Shown: positions 9,861 through 18,242, numbered from the stretch's first letter. The stretch is DNA of 64,000 nt from Chlorobiaceae bacterium (GCA_013334565.1 JAAXXI010000006.1:1-64000), one strand, 5' to 3'. The notes: generated by a model not told the origin, from the sequence alone. A program made the numbers and translations.

Positions 9861-11669
9861 TCAGCCTTTCCTCTTTTTCTTGTTCTGGCCGGTAAAAAAA
9901 GTTGCTTCTTTTCCTGCCGGTTTGAACGGTTTCCTTGGACTTTTCTTTGCTCCGTAAGGCGAATAGCGTTCCTGATCTTCCATTTTCGAAAGCCTGAGCT
10001 GACGGCCGCAGACCCTGACTTTACGAAGTTCGTGAAATACATTGTCGGGCATACCTTTGGGCAGTTCGACAGAACTGTAGGTGTCGCTGATTGAAATCTG
10101 GCCGACCATTTCGGGATCGAGTCCGATTTCGTTAATGATGGCGCCGAGAATATTTCCCGCCTTCACTCCGTGCTCGCTGCCGACCTCGATACGATACCGT
10201 TCTTTCGCCTCATCTCCGTAAGACTCGCCACGGGATCTCTTTTTTACCGGGCCACGATCCCTGTCCGGCCCCCGGTCCCTGTCGAAACCACGGTCCCTGT
10301 CAGTTCCCGGACGATCTTCACGAAATTTCGCCTTTTCCGGCTTGTTGGACAACAGAAGCGGCGTATCTCCCTGGAGCAGTGATGCAAGCGCTGCGGCAGC
10401 ATCGAGCACGGGAACGTCATGTTCGTGGCAGTAGCGTTCGACAAGGGTGGTATAGAACCCCAGGTCCTCGGCCGCAATCCGGTCGGTAATCCTCTGGTTG
10501 AATTTTGCAACCCTCCTGTCGTTTATCACTTCGGTGGATGGCAGCTCCATCAGTTCGATACGGCTGCGTGTCGCTTTTTCGATGGCATAGAGCATGCTTT
10601 TCTCCCTCGGCGACACGAAAAGGATGGCCTCGCCGCTCCGTCCAGCCCTTCCGGTGCGGCCGATACGATGCACATAGGATTCGGTGTCTGACGGGATATC
10701 GTAGTTGATGACGTGGCTGACCCTTTCCACATCGAGCCCTCGAGCCGCAACGTCGGTGGCGATAACAATGCTGAGGGTGCCGTCCTTCAGCTGCTCGACG
10801 GTCCTTTCACGCTGAGACTGGGGCATGTCCCCGTTCAGGGCTGACGCGGCGTATCCCCTCGCCTGGAGCTTTTCCGCCAGTTCCAGTGTCATGGTTTTCG
10901 TACGCACGAAAATGATGATGCCATCGAACTGTTCAAATTCAAGGATACGGGTAAGGATATCAAGCTTGTGACTGCCACCTACAACCCAGTACCGCTGGCG
11001 GATAGTCTCGACGGTAGCCGTTTTTTTCTGAATGGTTATTTCAGCCGGGTCTTTCAGGTACTTCTGGGCAATCCTGCGGATCTGCGCCGGCATGGTGGCT
11101 GAAAACAGCGCAACCTGGCGGCCTTCCGGGGTTTCGGAAAGAATCCATTCGACATCATCGATGAACCCCATGCGAAGCATCTCATCGGCCTCGTCAAGGA
11201 CGATGCACTGCAGCGAATGGAGGTTGAGCGAACCGCGGCGCATATGGTCCATGACCCTTCCCGGGGTTCCTACCACGACGTGAACGCCGCGTTTGAGCAT
11301 GCGGAGCTGTACACCGTAGTCCTGCCCGCCGTAAATCGGAAGCACGTGGAATCCCTTGAGGAACTCAGCGTATCGCTGGAACGCCTCGGCCACCTGGATG
11401 GCAAGCTCCCTTGTCGGAGCGAGTACGAGCGCCTGGGGTTCGGCCAGTGCAAGACGGATGTTCGCGAGGACGGGAAGGGCGAAGGCTGCCGTTTTACCGG
11501 TGCCTGTCTGGGCCTGCCCGAGCACATCGCGTCCTTCGAGAAGAAGCGGAATGGTCTGGGCCTGGATTGGTGTGGGGTTTTCGTAACCGACCTCTTCAAG
11601 CGCTTTCATGAGAGGCTGGGGCAGCTCGAGGCTGCGGAAATCCGTAAGTAACGGCTGATTGTCGTTCAT
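9861..11669 (-). CDS. deaD: DEAD-box ATP-dependent RNA helicase (DeaD/CsdA type)
   Basis: Unwinds structured RNA, typically in ribosome assembly and cold adaptation. From the ATG at 11669 (602 residues) the motifs come in order: Q motif (NPTPIQAQTIP), I (AQTGTGKT), Ia (PTRELA), II (VLDEADEML), III (SATM), IV-VI (IVATDVAARGLDVE, HRIGRTGRAGR). The C-terminus has an Arg/Asp-rich linker with repeated DRDRG units and then a DbpA-type RNA-binding domain (YRIEVGSEHGVKAGNILGAI). The start at 11669 begins right before the Q-motif domain. An in-frame ATG at 11849 would add 60 non-conserved residues. A strong terminator follows. Confidence 0.92.
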   Translation of the reverse strand: MNDNQPLLTDFRSLELPQPLMKALEEVGYENPTPIQAQTIPLLLEGRDVLGQAQTGTGKTAAFALPVLANIRLALAEPQALVLAPTRELAIQVAEAFQRYAEFLKGFHVLPIYGGQDYGVQLRMLKRGVHVVVGTPGRVMDHMRRGSLNLHSLQCIVLDEADEMLRMGFIDDVEWILSETPEGRQVALFSATMPAQIRRIAQKYLKDPAEITIQKKTATVETIRQRYWVVGGSHKLDILTRILEFEQFDGIIIFVRTKTMTLELAEKLQARGYAASALNGDMPQSQRERTVEQLKDGTLSIVIATDVAARGLDVERVSHVINYDIPSDTESYVHRIGRTGRAGRSGEAILFVSPREKSMLYAIEKATRSRIELMELPSTEVINDRRVAKFNQRITDRIAAEDLGFYTTLVERYCHEHDVPVLDAAAALASLLQGDTPLLLSNKPEKAKFREDRPGTDRDRGFDRDRGPDRDRGPVKKRSRGESYGDEAKERYRIEVGSEHGVKAGNILGAIINEIGLDPEMVGQISISDTYSSVELPKGMPDNVFHELRKVRVCGRQLRLSKMEDQERYSPYGAKKSPRKPFKPAGKEATFFTGQNKKKRKG

Positions 11670-12333
11670 GTTCTTTTCTGTTCCGGTCATTGTTTGATGA
11701 AATGCCCCGCCTGTAACGGGGGTGGCAGCAATGCAGGAAAGAAAAAAATGAAGATGGGAGGTTCTCCCGTAAGAACACCCGCACGGCCCGGAGGCGGCGC
11801 TGTTCCGACATCGTTTCGTAACAAAATCCCCGCCGGAGGATGGCTTCAACGCCTTTTTTCAGCCGGGAAATCCTTTCTTAGCATATACACCACGCACTCT
11901 AAAACGTCAGCATAGTACGATTTTATTTTGTGAAAGACGAATTTAACCATACTCACCCTTATTTTTTATACCCAGCCATGGCGGCACTCAATGTTACCGA
12001 AACGCTTTTTCATGCGCGCTTGTGGCGAGATGATGCCCTCTGCCGGAGAATGAGCGCGGGTCCCGGGCAGTGTCCTGCCTTTTCCCGGAAAGATATCCGT
12101 ATGCAACCCCTCATGTGTCAAGTGTTTCCCGATCCATCTCATTCGATGCGAAGGAATAAGGCAGCACGGAGAAAGCCTCCAGACCGAACTGCGCAGCCAT
12201 CAGGACAGGGAACCCGCTTTGCGGCGGTCTTCCAGCCAGTTGCAGGTATGGACTACAGTTATTTATATTTACTTTTATACCACCATAAAATCACACAGGA
12301 TTTCATCCCGGAATCATAAACGCGGAGGGCGAC
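11670..12333. other. Intergenic region between deaD and the first precursor gene
   Basis: About 660 bp. Its plus-strand reading frame at 11930-12319 has no recognisable domain, no good ribosome-binding site and biased composition, and I do not regard it as a gene. The region should hold the divergent promoters of deaD and of the first Nif11-type precursor. An AT-rich stretch at about 12255-12300 is the likeliest position of the latter. No structured RNA was recognised. Confidence 0.5.
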
Positions 12334-12585
12334 ATGTCCATAGACCTTGCAAAAGCGTTTCTGAAAGAAATTTCCGCTGACGAAGCATTGAAGCGTAAAC
12401 TCCTTGACTTGTCCACTGCCGCCGAACGGATGCAGCTGGCTGCCGAGAGAGGATTCGACTTTACACCTGAAGAGTTCAGGGATGCGCGTGCAGAATTATA
12501 CGAAGATGAGCTCGATACGATAGCCGGTGGCGGCATCTGCTGCTCAAATTCATGTGAGAACGAGACTCCCTGCGAACTCTACTGA
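12334..12585 (+). CDS. Nif11-type RiPP precursor peptide 1 (Cys-rich core)
   Basis: An 83-residue peptide with a helical Nif11-like leader (residues about 1-64: AKAFLKEISADEALKRKL, AAERGFDFTPEEFRDAR) ending in a double-glycine cleavage site at IAGG (residues 63-66). The predicted core is GICCSNSCENETPCELY, with four cysteines. The ATG follows GGAGGGCGAC, an excellent ribosome-binding site. Leader and cleavage site match what the C39-peptidase NHLM exporter further downstream would accept. The core shares CCxxxCENE with precursor 2, about 120 bp downstream. The modification is unknown. The only candidate enzyme in the window is the radical SAM protein at 16750-18204. Confidence 0.9.
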   Translation: MSIDLAKAFLKEISADEALKRKLLDLSTAAERMQLAAERGFDFTPEEFRDARAELYEDELDTIAGGGICCSNSCENETPCELY

Positions 12586-12705
12586 GAAGCTGTTTTGCAG
12601 TGTTACGCTCTCTTGCGGCAGGCATGCCTCTTCCGCAAACCGGCAAATTCACTGCAATAACGAAGCTTGAACCGTTTCGGTAATGAATCATAAGGAGAAT
12701 GCCTC

Positions 12706-12960
12706 ATGTCAGCAGAACATGCAACAGCATTTCTGAAGGAAATCGCCGATAACGAAACCGTCAGAAAGAAACTGTACGCCTGCTCCACAGCAGAAGAACG
12801 CAGGCATCTTGCCGCAGAACTGGGGTTTGAATTTACGGCTGAAGAGTTCAACGAAGCACGGTCCCGACTTTTCGAAAAAGAACTTGATTTCGTTTCCGGA
12901 GGCAGTTGCTGCGGTCATACCTGCGAAAATGAGGATTGTTCCGTTAATGGCATGGGGTGA
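12706..12960 (+). CDS. Nif11-type RiPP precursor peptide 2 (Cys-rich core)
   Basis: An 84-residue paralogue of precursor 1, collinear with it without gaps up to the GG site at residues 65-66 (FVSGG). The predicted core is SCCGHTCENEDCSVNGMG with four cysteines. AAGGAG lies just ahead of the ATG. Leader positions (AFLKEI, AAELGFEFTAEEFNEAR) agree with the Nif11-like leader family. The cores keep only CCxxxCENE and a last Cys, as expected where leader recognition is conserved and the product varies. It is probably transcribed with precursor 1, since no terminator is visible in the 120 bp between them. Confidence 0.9.
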   Translation: MSAEHATAFLKEIADNETVRKKLYACSTAEERRHLAAELGFEFTAEEFNEARSRLFEKELDFVSGGSCCGHTCENEDCSVNGMG

Positions 12961-13352
12961 ACGAAAGCTTTCCGCCGTCTGTGTCAGCTGATGAAAACGG
13001 GGGAATGCACCATGCACAAAGATCGCCCCTGCAAGAAAAAAGGGTTCCATCATCAACCGGCGTCTGGTTGACCGGATACCGGTATGGACCTCAGCGACCG
13101 GTATAACCGGCATTCCTGCCGTCCTGAAACCAATCAGTTACAATCCGGATGATAACGGACTTCCGGCAATGGTTCCCACCGGTAATTGGCGTCAAAACCT
13201 GCTACCGGACGGTAAATCCTTTCTCATGCTTATACACTGACGCACAATAAATCGCAAGAGCAGGACGATTGATGTTCTGAAAAAAATCCGTCGCGCAATC
13301 TGCCATCATAAAAGCGCACAGGGCAATGTTTTCCGACCTGATGCGTCAGGAT
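12961..13352. other. Intergenic region after precursor 2
   Basis: About 390 bp with no credible gene. It contains several ACCGGTAT/CCGGTA words with partial dyad symmetry (13070-13220) that could fold, but no clear terminator with a T-tract. It separates the two precursor genes from a convergent block of unrelated genes. Confidence 0.5.
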
Positions 13353-14081
13353 TTATTTCATGAACACGTATCTCTGTTTCCTGTGATCTTCAGGAACAAT
13401 CGTACCGAAATAAATCCCGTGCAATTCGAGGCCTCCGTCTCTGCGGAAGCGGTAAAAGCCCGAAAGGTCGCAATCCGCGGGCTTTTTGTTGCCGCCCTCG
13501 ATCGTAAACGCGATGGTTTTCTTTTTCAGGTCGAAGGTAAGGTGGCCCCAATAATCCTTGTAGACTTCGAACGGGTAAACGGTTACCGAAAAGCTGCGGT
13601 CAGGCCTTATGAAAAGCTCCCGGATGTTCCCTCCCTCCTCTTTCCAGTTTCCGATGAACGGATTGGCTTCCTTCGTGTAGACATACACACTGTTCTCCCG
13701 CACGGTAACGCCTTCCCGCAACGTCGCCCCGACCGAAAAAACCGTTCCGTCTTTCACGTCACGCCCGATCACGATCATGTTCCGCTGCCCGTCAAGCTGC
13801 ACGCCAGACGAAGGGGCCACATTCCAGGCAGGACTGACATCGACAGGCTTCCCGGCCATCGGGAAAAAGAAATCCCTGTTGACGGTCATCACCTTGAGCC
13901 TTATCGTATCGCCGGGACAGGCATAGATCCAGCCAGGGCTGTTGATGAGAAGGTCCTCACGCTCTTCCCTGGAAAGTGATGCCCATGTCACGGCATACAG
14001 CGAAACGGGAATACAGGGTGCAAGGATGAAAACCGCCTGGAGGAACGACATCTTGAGGAAGTATCTCAAATCGGGTATCAT
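13353..14081 (-). CDS. Hypothetical protein with N-terminal membrane anchor or signal
   Basis: From the ATG at 14081 (242 residues), or a second ATG at 14051, the protein starts with one hydrophobic segment (MSFLQAVFILAPCIPVSLYAV) and continues as a probably extracytoplasmic, beta-rich domain. I recognise no family. It is the third gene of a minus-strand set with thpR and another hypothetical gene 41 bp upstream. Neither start has a strong ribosome-binding site. A longer in-frame extension to 14261 overlaps the neighbouring gene and looks non-coding. Confidence 0.6.
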   Translation of the reverse strand: MIPDLRYFLKMSFLQAVFILAPCIPVSLYAVTWASLSREEREDLLINSPGWIYACPGDTIRLKVMTVNRDFFFPMAGKPVDVSPAWNVAPSSGVQLDGQRNMIVIGRDVKDGTVFSVGATLREGVTVRENSVYVYTKEANPFIGNWKEEGGNIRELFIRPDRSFSVTVYPFEVYKDYWGHLTFDLKKKTIAFTIEGGNKKPADCDLSGFYRFRRDGGLELHGIYFGTIVPEDHRKQRYVFMK

Positions 14082-14122
14082 CGTGATTCGTGATGAATGG
14101 TTCCTTGAAATTTCACGATTGT

Positions 14123-14581
14123 TCAAAGCCCTTTGCGGACACCAGGCATAATGGCACGGGGAATGCCGGGATACTTCCGGGCAAGTTTCCTGAAATATCC
14201 GGGACTGTCCAGACAATCGGGATTGTCCGGTTCGGTACAGGGGATCTCGACAATGGTCCATCTTCCCAGCTTTTTGTGCAGCAGGGCATAAAAATCCTCA
14301 TACCTTCCTTTTCCGTCCCCGGATTGCGGCAGCGTATGCACCCATGCCCATCCGCTGCCGACATTCATGGTTTTCACCACGAAGACGACGTCGAGCTCGT
14401 GGAGTTCCCTGATTTTCTGGCGCATCGCATCGAGGATTTCGCGGCGCTCCAGGCTTGCCGGTGCAGGGGTATGCACAGGCGGCGATATTGCGTATGCGTC
14501 CTGAAGAAGAATACGATCGAAAAATGCTCCCGCCGTCATGAAAACCGCGGCAAGTAAAAGATTGCCCATTGTTTTTTTCAT
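14123..14581 (-). CDS. Conserved hypothetical exported protein
   Basis: A 152-residue protein with a signal-like N-terminus (MKKTMGNLLLAAVFMTAGAFF) followed by a domain beginning ERREILDAMRQKIRE and containing FVVKTMNVGSGWAWVHTLP and YEDFYALLHKKLGRW. This pattern occurs in a widespread periplasmic family of unknown function. Its ATG overlaps the thpR stop (ATGA at 14578-14581), so the two are translationally coupled. There is no visible catalytic motif, and no function can be proposed. Confidence 0.75.
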   Translation of the reverse strand: MKKTMGNLLLAAVFMTAGAFFDRILLQDAYAISPPVHTPAPASLERREILDAMRQKIRELHELDVVFVVKTMNVGSGWAWVHTLPQSGDGKGRYEDFYALLHKKLGRWTIVEIPCTEPDNPDCLDSPGYFRKLARKYPGIPRAIMPGVRKGL

Positions 14582-15141
14582 TGCAATCCATCGTTTTTTT
14601 GTCCGAATGGCGCTTCGCATAAAACCCTGTACTCGGCTCCGGAAGGTTTCAGAATGGATTCATAAAGGCAAAGCCTTCGAAAGGTCGCTGTCCAGGAAAC
14701 AGGCTCTTCGAGCTTCATGCGCGCAAGGTCATGCTCATCTTCATGCCGCACGCGCGCAATCGTCAGGTGGAGCAGGAACGGCCGGTGTTCAACGGGAACA
14801 AGCGGCAGCCGGGCGCTCAGTTCGTCGCGCAGGGCGGGAAAAAATGAAACCGTCTTTCCGACAGCCCACACAAGACGGGGCCTTGAAGGTACGGGACCGG
14901 GCGTGACCATGGTAAAGGTTGCATCGGCAGCCAGAAACCCTGAAGCCGTTTCCCCCAGAATACCGCAAATGCTGCCGGGGTTTTGGGACTCCCAGGGCGG
15001 AACAACCGTAAGGTGAAGGTAATCCGGCCTTGTCCATCGGACACGGAGCCCGGCATGCCGTTTACGGAATTCCATGACCTGGGCAATCAGATCCTCCCCC
15101 GCGGGAATACCGATGAATACCCTCTTCGGACGTTTATCCAC
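14578..15141 (-). CDS. thpR: RNA 2',3'-cyclic phosphodiesterase (LigT/ThpR family)
   Basis: A 2H phosphoesterase acting on 2',3'-cyclic phosphate RNA ends. Both signature motifs are present: HLTV in YLHLTVVPPW (about residues 43-46) and HLTI in LLHLTIARVR (about residues 125-128). The typical N-terminal RVFIGIPAGEDL is also present. At 187 residues it has normal length. It is the first gene of a minus-strand set and overlaps the next gene by 4 bp. Its partners give no clue to a specific role. Confidence 0.88.
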   Translation of the reverse strand: MDKRPKRVFIGIPAGEDLIAQVMEFRKRHAGLRVRWTRPDYLHLTVVPPWESQNPGSICGILGETASGFLAADATFTMVTPGPVPSRPRLVWAVGKTVSFFPALRDELSARLPLVPVEHRPFLLHLTIARVRHEDEHDLARMKLEEPVSWTATFRRLCLYESILKPSGAEYRVLCEAPFGQKNDGLQ

Positions 15142-15354
15142 AGAACAGGTTCCTGCTTTTTATTGCGATTGTTCTCTCCGGGATCGTTTACCTGAAATTA
15201 TGCAAAGTCGGGCACATTCCAGCCGGAGGTAAAAATCCGTTTCCGCCGGAGAGTGTTAAACCGGGGCAAATGCGTTATCTTTCATGGAAAGACAGGAGTT
15301 TTTCCATGTCCCGTCGAAAATCGCACGGTCAACCTGAACCAAAAATGTACGGCC

Positions 15355-15816
15355 ATGTTCAAGATCACTACCATTCTCTGCCCGGTTGATTTCTCCGATG
15401 CTTCTCTCAAGGCGGTCAGCTACGCAAAAGAATTCGCCGCGGTTTCAGGTGCGTCGATTTTCCTGCTTCACATCGTGGAACCGGTGCCGATGCCGCCGGT
15501 GGACACATCGCTGAACTATATGGAAGTGGAGGAAGTGCTTGAAAAAGCTGCGAAAGAAGATCTCGACGCCCTTATAAAGTCAATGAAAGCAGAAGGATCA
15601 AACGTCGAAGGAACAATGGAGATCGGGAAGGCCGCGGATATCATCCTCGACAAAGCGGCGGAACTGAACGCCAATTTCATCATCATGGGCTCGCATGGAC
15701 GAAAAGGCTTCAACCGGCTCATCATGGGCAGCGTGGCCGATGCCGTCATCCGCAGGTCCGACTGCCCGGTCCTGATCGTCAAGAACAGAGAAAAAGAGTT
15801 CATCGACGAAAAGTGA
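15355..15816 (+). CDS. Universal stress protein UspA family, ATP-binding type
   Basis: A 153-residue single-domain Usp. It starts with the beta-strand ITTILCPVDFSDASLKA and has the nucleotide-binding signature GSHGRKGFNRLIMGSVADAVIRRSDCPVLIVK (G-2x-G-9x-G-S/T pattern) near the C-terminus. The ATG at 15355 directly precedes the domain. An in-frame start at 15253 adds non-conserved residues. It stands alone in the interruption of the RiPP locus. A second Usp gene lies at 42569-43072. A stress role is inferred from the family only. Confidence 0.88.
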   Translation: MFKITTILCPVDFSDASLKAVSYAKEFAAVSGASIFLLHIVEPVPMPPVDTSLNYMEVEEVLEKAAKEDLDALIKSMKAEGSNVEGTMEIGKAADIILDKAAELNANFIIMGSHGRKGFNRLIMGSVADAVIRRSDCPVLIVKNREKEFIDEK

Positions 15817-15876
15817 CTCGCACTCCCGGAGCATGGTAAAGCAGGTCCGGCAGCAATTTCAGCAAAACCTGCAGTT

Positions 15877-15921
15877 GTTAGGAAAACCTTGTCAGTCGTT
15901 TTCCTTCTAACGGGACTTTTT
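15877..15921 (+). terminator. Probable terminator hairpin after uspA
   Basis: GTTAGGAAAAC (15877-15887) can pair with GTTTTCC (15898-15904) and CTAAC (15907-15911), and a TTTTT run follows four bases later. It lies 60 bp after the uspA stop. Confidence 0.5.
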
Positions 15922-16111
15922 ATCTGGCATTACGGCTTATTCATCCTTGCAGGACCCCTTTCCGGAACCCTGCCGGTCCTGCTTCGGAGAAAACTGAACG
16001 GCAGGTACGACCTCCATGAAAGCCGGAAAATGACTCCTCCCGCAAGACACTACGCCCTCTTTCCTGACTGCGTGCTCATGTTTCCGTATTCGCCTGCACG
16101 GGATTGTTGCG

Positions 16112-16130
16112 TAATATTATTGCTATATTT
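16112..16130 (+). promoter_or_regulatory. Candidate extended -10 promoter of precursor 3
   Basis: TAATATTATTGCTATATTT lies about 72 bp upstream of the third precursor gene. It contains TTGCTATATT, which fits an extended -10 element (TGnTATAaT). Almost the same sequence occurs ahead of the radical SAM maturase gene (18243-18260, minus strand). No good -35 is visible at the standard distance, which is normal for extended -10 promoters. Confidence 0.5.
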
Positions 16131-16202
16131 CAGGGTTAACCTCTCCCTACATCCGGGAGCGTTGAATACAACCGCCGATCCTTACCGGCAAAGGAGTCCG
16201 TC

Positions 16203-16430
16203 ATGTCCATAGAAGCTGCAAAAGCCTGCATCGGTAAAATGAAAAGCGACGAAAGTTTCAGGGAAACGATCATGTCCTTGAAGGATACTGACGCACGCCT
16301 GAAGGCAATCCGGGATGCCGGTTTTACCTGTACGGCCGAGGAACTGCTTCAGATAAGTTCGGAGATCGATCCTTCGGATATCGTAGCGGGCAACTTCGGA
16401 ATGTCCGTCGTCAACATCATGATCTGTTAG
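16203..16430 (+). CDS. Nif11-type RiPP precursor peptide 3 (divergent core)
   Basis: A 75-residue peptide whose leader (SIEAAKACIGKMKSDESF, IRDAGFTCTAEELLQIS) belongs to the same Nif11-like family as precursors 1 and 2. The cleavage site is VAG (residues 61-63) instead of GG, and the predicted core is only NFGMSVVNIMIC with a single Cys. AAAGGAGT lies upstream of the ATG. A decayed copy of this gene follows at 16657-16743, and the convergent maturase gene follows that. A peptide so unlike the other two may be modified differently, or may be losing function. Confidence 0.8.
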   Translation: MSIEAAKACIGKMKSDESFRETIMSLKDTDARLKAIRDAGFTCTAEELLQISSEIDPSDIVAGNFGMSVVNIMIC

Positions 16431-16656
16431 CTTATTTTCCCGACCATTTCCGTAAATGATGCCGCGTATTTCCAGCCGACGGACTCACGGTCAGCTTTTT
16501 CGGCCGGCATGCGTTGTGCGAGCCATACGGCTTTCAGATATCCGATTTCGCCAGCCGGATAGAAACAATACGGAAAAATGGCAAGTCGGTATCTTTTTCG
16601 CATAAGACAACCCGCCTGTACGTATCCTCATTACGCGATGAGAATTAATTGTATAA

Positions 16657-16743
16657 CGTCCATCGAAAACAGCAAAAGCCTGCATCGCCAGATTGAAATC
16701 AGAGAAAGCAGTCAGGGAGCGAGGAAGTAAGAGCCCTTGCTGA
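16657..16743 (+). pseudogene. Decayed Nif11-type precursor gene remnant
   Basis: ACGTCCATCGAAAACAGCAAAAGCC (written in two parts, ACGTCCATCGAAA and ACAGCAAAAGCC) matches the start of precursor 3 (ATGTCCATAGAAGCTGCAAAAGCC). The start codon has become ACG and one base is inserted. In the frame after the insertion it reads AKACIARLKSEKAVRE, against AKACIGKMKSDESFRE in precursor 3, then diverges and stops at 16743. This is visible directly in the sequence. It is too short and broken to be made as a peptide. Confidence 0.75.
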
Positions 16744-16749
16744 AAGCGC

Positions 16750-18204
16750 TCAGTCATGTTCCAGCATCGACTCAAGAGGGTTTTCCCCCAAATTCAGATT
16801 TCCCCTTTCCGGCTGCACCATTCTGTAACCGTTCAATTTCTCCGTTCCGGAACCTTTCCCGAGCAGCTGATTGCAGATTTCGAGGCTTCTCCGGGTATCG
16901 ATGTATGCCTCAAGAAACGGCACCAGGGAGTTCTTCAGCACAGAACAGTATTCCATGCCTTCCTGTCCGTAATATTTAGCCCGCAGGCGCTTGCTTGCGC
17001 AACCGCCCCCGCAGAGCGGCAATACCGGGCATTCCATGCAGGTTTTGTCGGTGAACGGATCGACGCCCGTACTGTACCTGGCAACCATTTCCCGGTTGCT
17101 GACCGGTTCAGGGGCAAAGATGGAACCGACAACCATCTCCCTGTTGCCGACATCTTCAAGGCATTTGTATATCTCGCCCGCCGGACCTATCACATACCCG
17201 TAGCGGGATGTCGCCAGACAGGTATTCGAATATCCGGGATAAGGAAAAAATCCGCCCCTGGGAACGATACCCTTCCGGCTGTAACTCTCGAGCAGAAATT
17301 CCGACCATTCGTCCGGACACAGGCCGCAACGGAAATGATAGGGGTGGATCGGATACGTATTGACATGGCCTGGATAAACCGACACTTTTTTACCGTTGAG
17401 ACGCTGCATGAGTTCCTCCCTGAGTGAAGAGAACTCATCCATGTTGGACCTGTCGACATTTATCCTCACGGCCAGTTTCCCCCGCCATCGAGAGTTCATG
17501 AGCAGGTCGATGTTTTCCATGATTTTCCGGTAGGTCGGACCACCTCCGTTCAGCATTCTCCTTCCGTCATGGACTGCTTCTCTGCCGTCGAGCGTGACCT
17601 GGATATAACCGATTCTGAGTTCGTCCAGCACCGCTATCCACGTTTCATCGAGCAGGTAGGCGTTTGTCACCATCCCTGCATTGCCGTAACCGGGAAAAAG
17701 CTCCAGGAACCGGCATGTCAACTCCCTGACAATATCGAGAGAGAGGGTCGGTTCACCACCGAACCAGGTGACACTGAGGTTCCTGATGTCTTTCTGCTTT
17801 TTTACGAAGGAAACAAGCTTTTCAATCGTCTCCCTGTCCATGGTTTTCACTTCGCCCCTGCCGTGCTCGTAGCAATAAATGCAGCTGAAATTGCATGAGA
17901 GTGTCGGGCAGATGCACAAACCGAGGGTGGAAGTCCCGAAGCATGCCGCATTCCGGTTGTAATGCAGCTGCATCAGCGACGAGGCATCTTCCTCACTTGC
18001 GGCAAGGAAACCTTTTTCTTCGAGCAGCTTCAGGAATACGGAATCCGTTTCATCCGGAGGGTTTTCCACACCGTCACGTAACGCTTTCGACCGTTCGTAA
18101 TGCCGGCGGTCCAGCTCAAGCATCGTCCCTGACAGTGCATTGAAAAGAAAGAAGCCAAACTTTTCCGAAGAAAAAAGCGTGTTGTAACGGGACCAGGGCT
18201 TCAT
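16750..18204 (-). CDS. Radical SAM/SPASM peptide maturase
   Basis: Probable modifying enzyme for the Nif11-type peptides. From the ATG at 18204 (484 residues, AGGAAATCC upstream), an N-terminal about 90-residue segment is followed by the [4Fe-4S] motif CNFSCIYCYE (CxxxCxxC), the radical SAM core (VTWFGGEPTLS, MVTNAYLLDE, VTLDGREAVHDGRR) and a C-terminal SPASM domain with the auxiliary-cluster cysteines (CLATSRYG, YKCLEDVGNRE, CMECPVLPLCGGGC, EYC). Such enzymes form thioether or C-C crosslinks or epimerise residues. Which applies here cannot be read from the sequence. It faces the precursors and is divergent from the export genes. Confidence 0.88.
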   Translation of the reverse strand: MKPWSRYNTLFSSEKFGFFLFNALSGTMLELDRRHYERSKALRDGVENPPDETDSVFLKLLEEKGFLAASEEDASSLMQLHYNRNAACFGTSTLGLCICPTLSCNFSCIYCYEHGRGEVKTMDRETIEKLVSFVKKQKDIRNLSVTWFGGEPTLSLDIVRELTCRFLELFPGYGNAGMVTNAYLLDETWIAVLDELRIGYIQVTLDGREAVHDGRRMLNGGGPTYRKIMENIDLLMNSRWRGKLAVRINVDRSNMDEFSSLREELMQRLNGKKVSVYPGHVNTYPIHPYHFRCGLCPDEWSEFLLESYSRKGIVPRGGFFPYPGYSNTCLATSRYGYVIGPAGEIYKCLEDVGNREMVVGSIFAPEPVSNREMVARYSTGVDPFTDKTCMECPVLPLCGGGCASKRLRAKYYGQEGMEYCSVLKNSLVPFLEAYIDTRRSLEICNQLLGKGSGTEKLNGYRMVQPERGNLNLGENPLESMLEHD

Positions 18205-18242
18205 GGATTTCCTGACAGGCAGGTTGATGTTTGGTATTCGAT

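Noticed and set aside
11930-12319. 129-codon plus-strand reading frame upstream of the first precursor
   Set aside because: No ribosome-binding site, no recognisable domain, Cys/Arg/Pro-rich composition typical of non-coding sequence.
12334-12960. Nif11-like peptides as part of nitrogen fixation
   Set aside because: The family name reflects sequence history only; these peptides have GG leaders next to RiPP export genes and lie 38 kb from nif.
13326-13979. 217-codon plus-strand frame opposite the hypothetical gene at 13353-14081
   Set aside because: The minus-strand product has a plausible signal segment and beta-rich domain; the plus-strand frame looks like a shadow rich in Arg, His and Pro.
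15889-16212. 107-codon frame with a hydrophobic start ahead of precursor 3
   Set aside because: It covers the probable uspA terminator and the candidate precursor promoter and lacks a ribosome-binding site.
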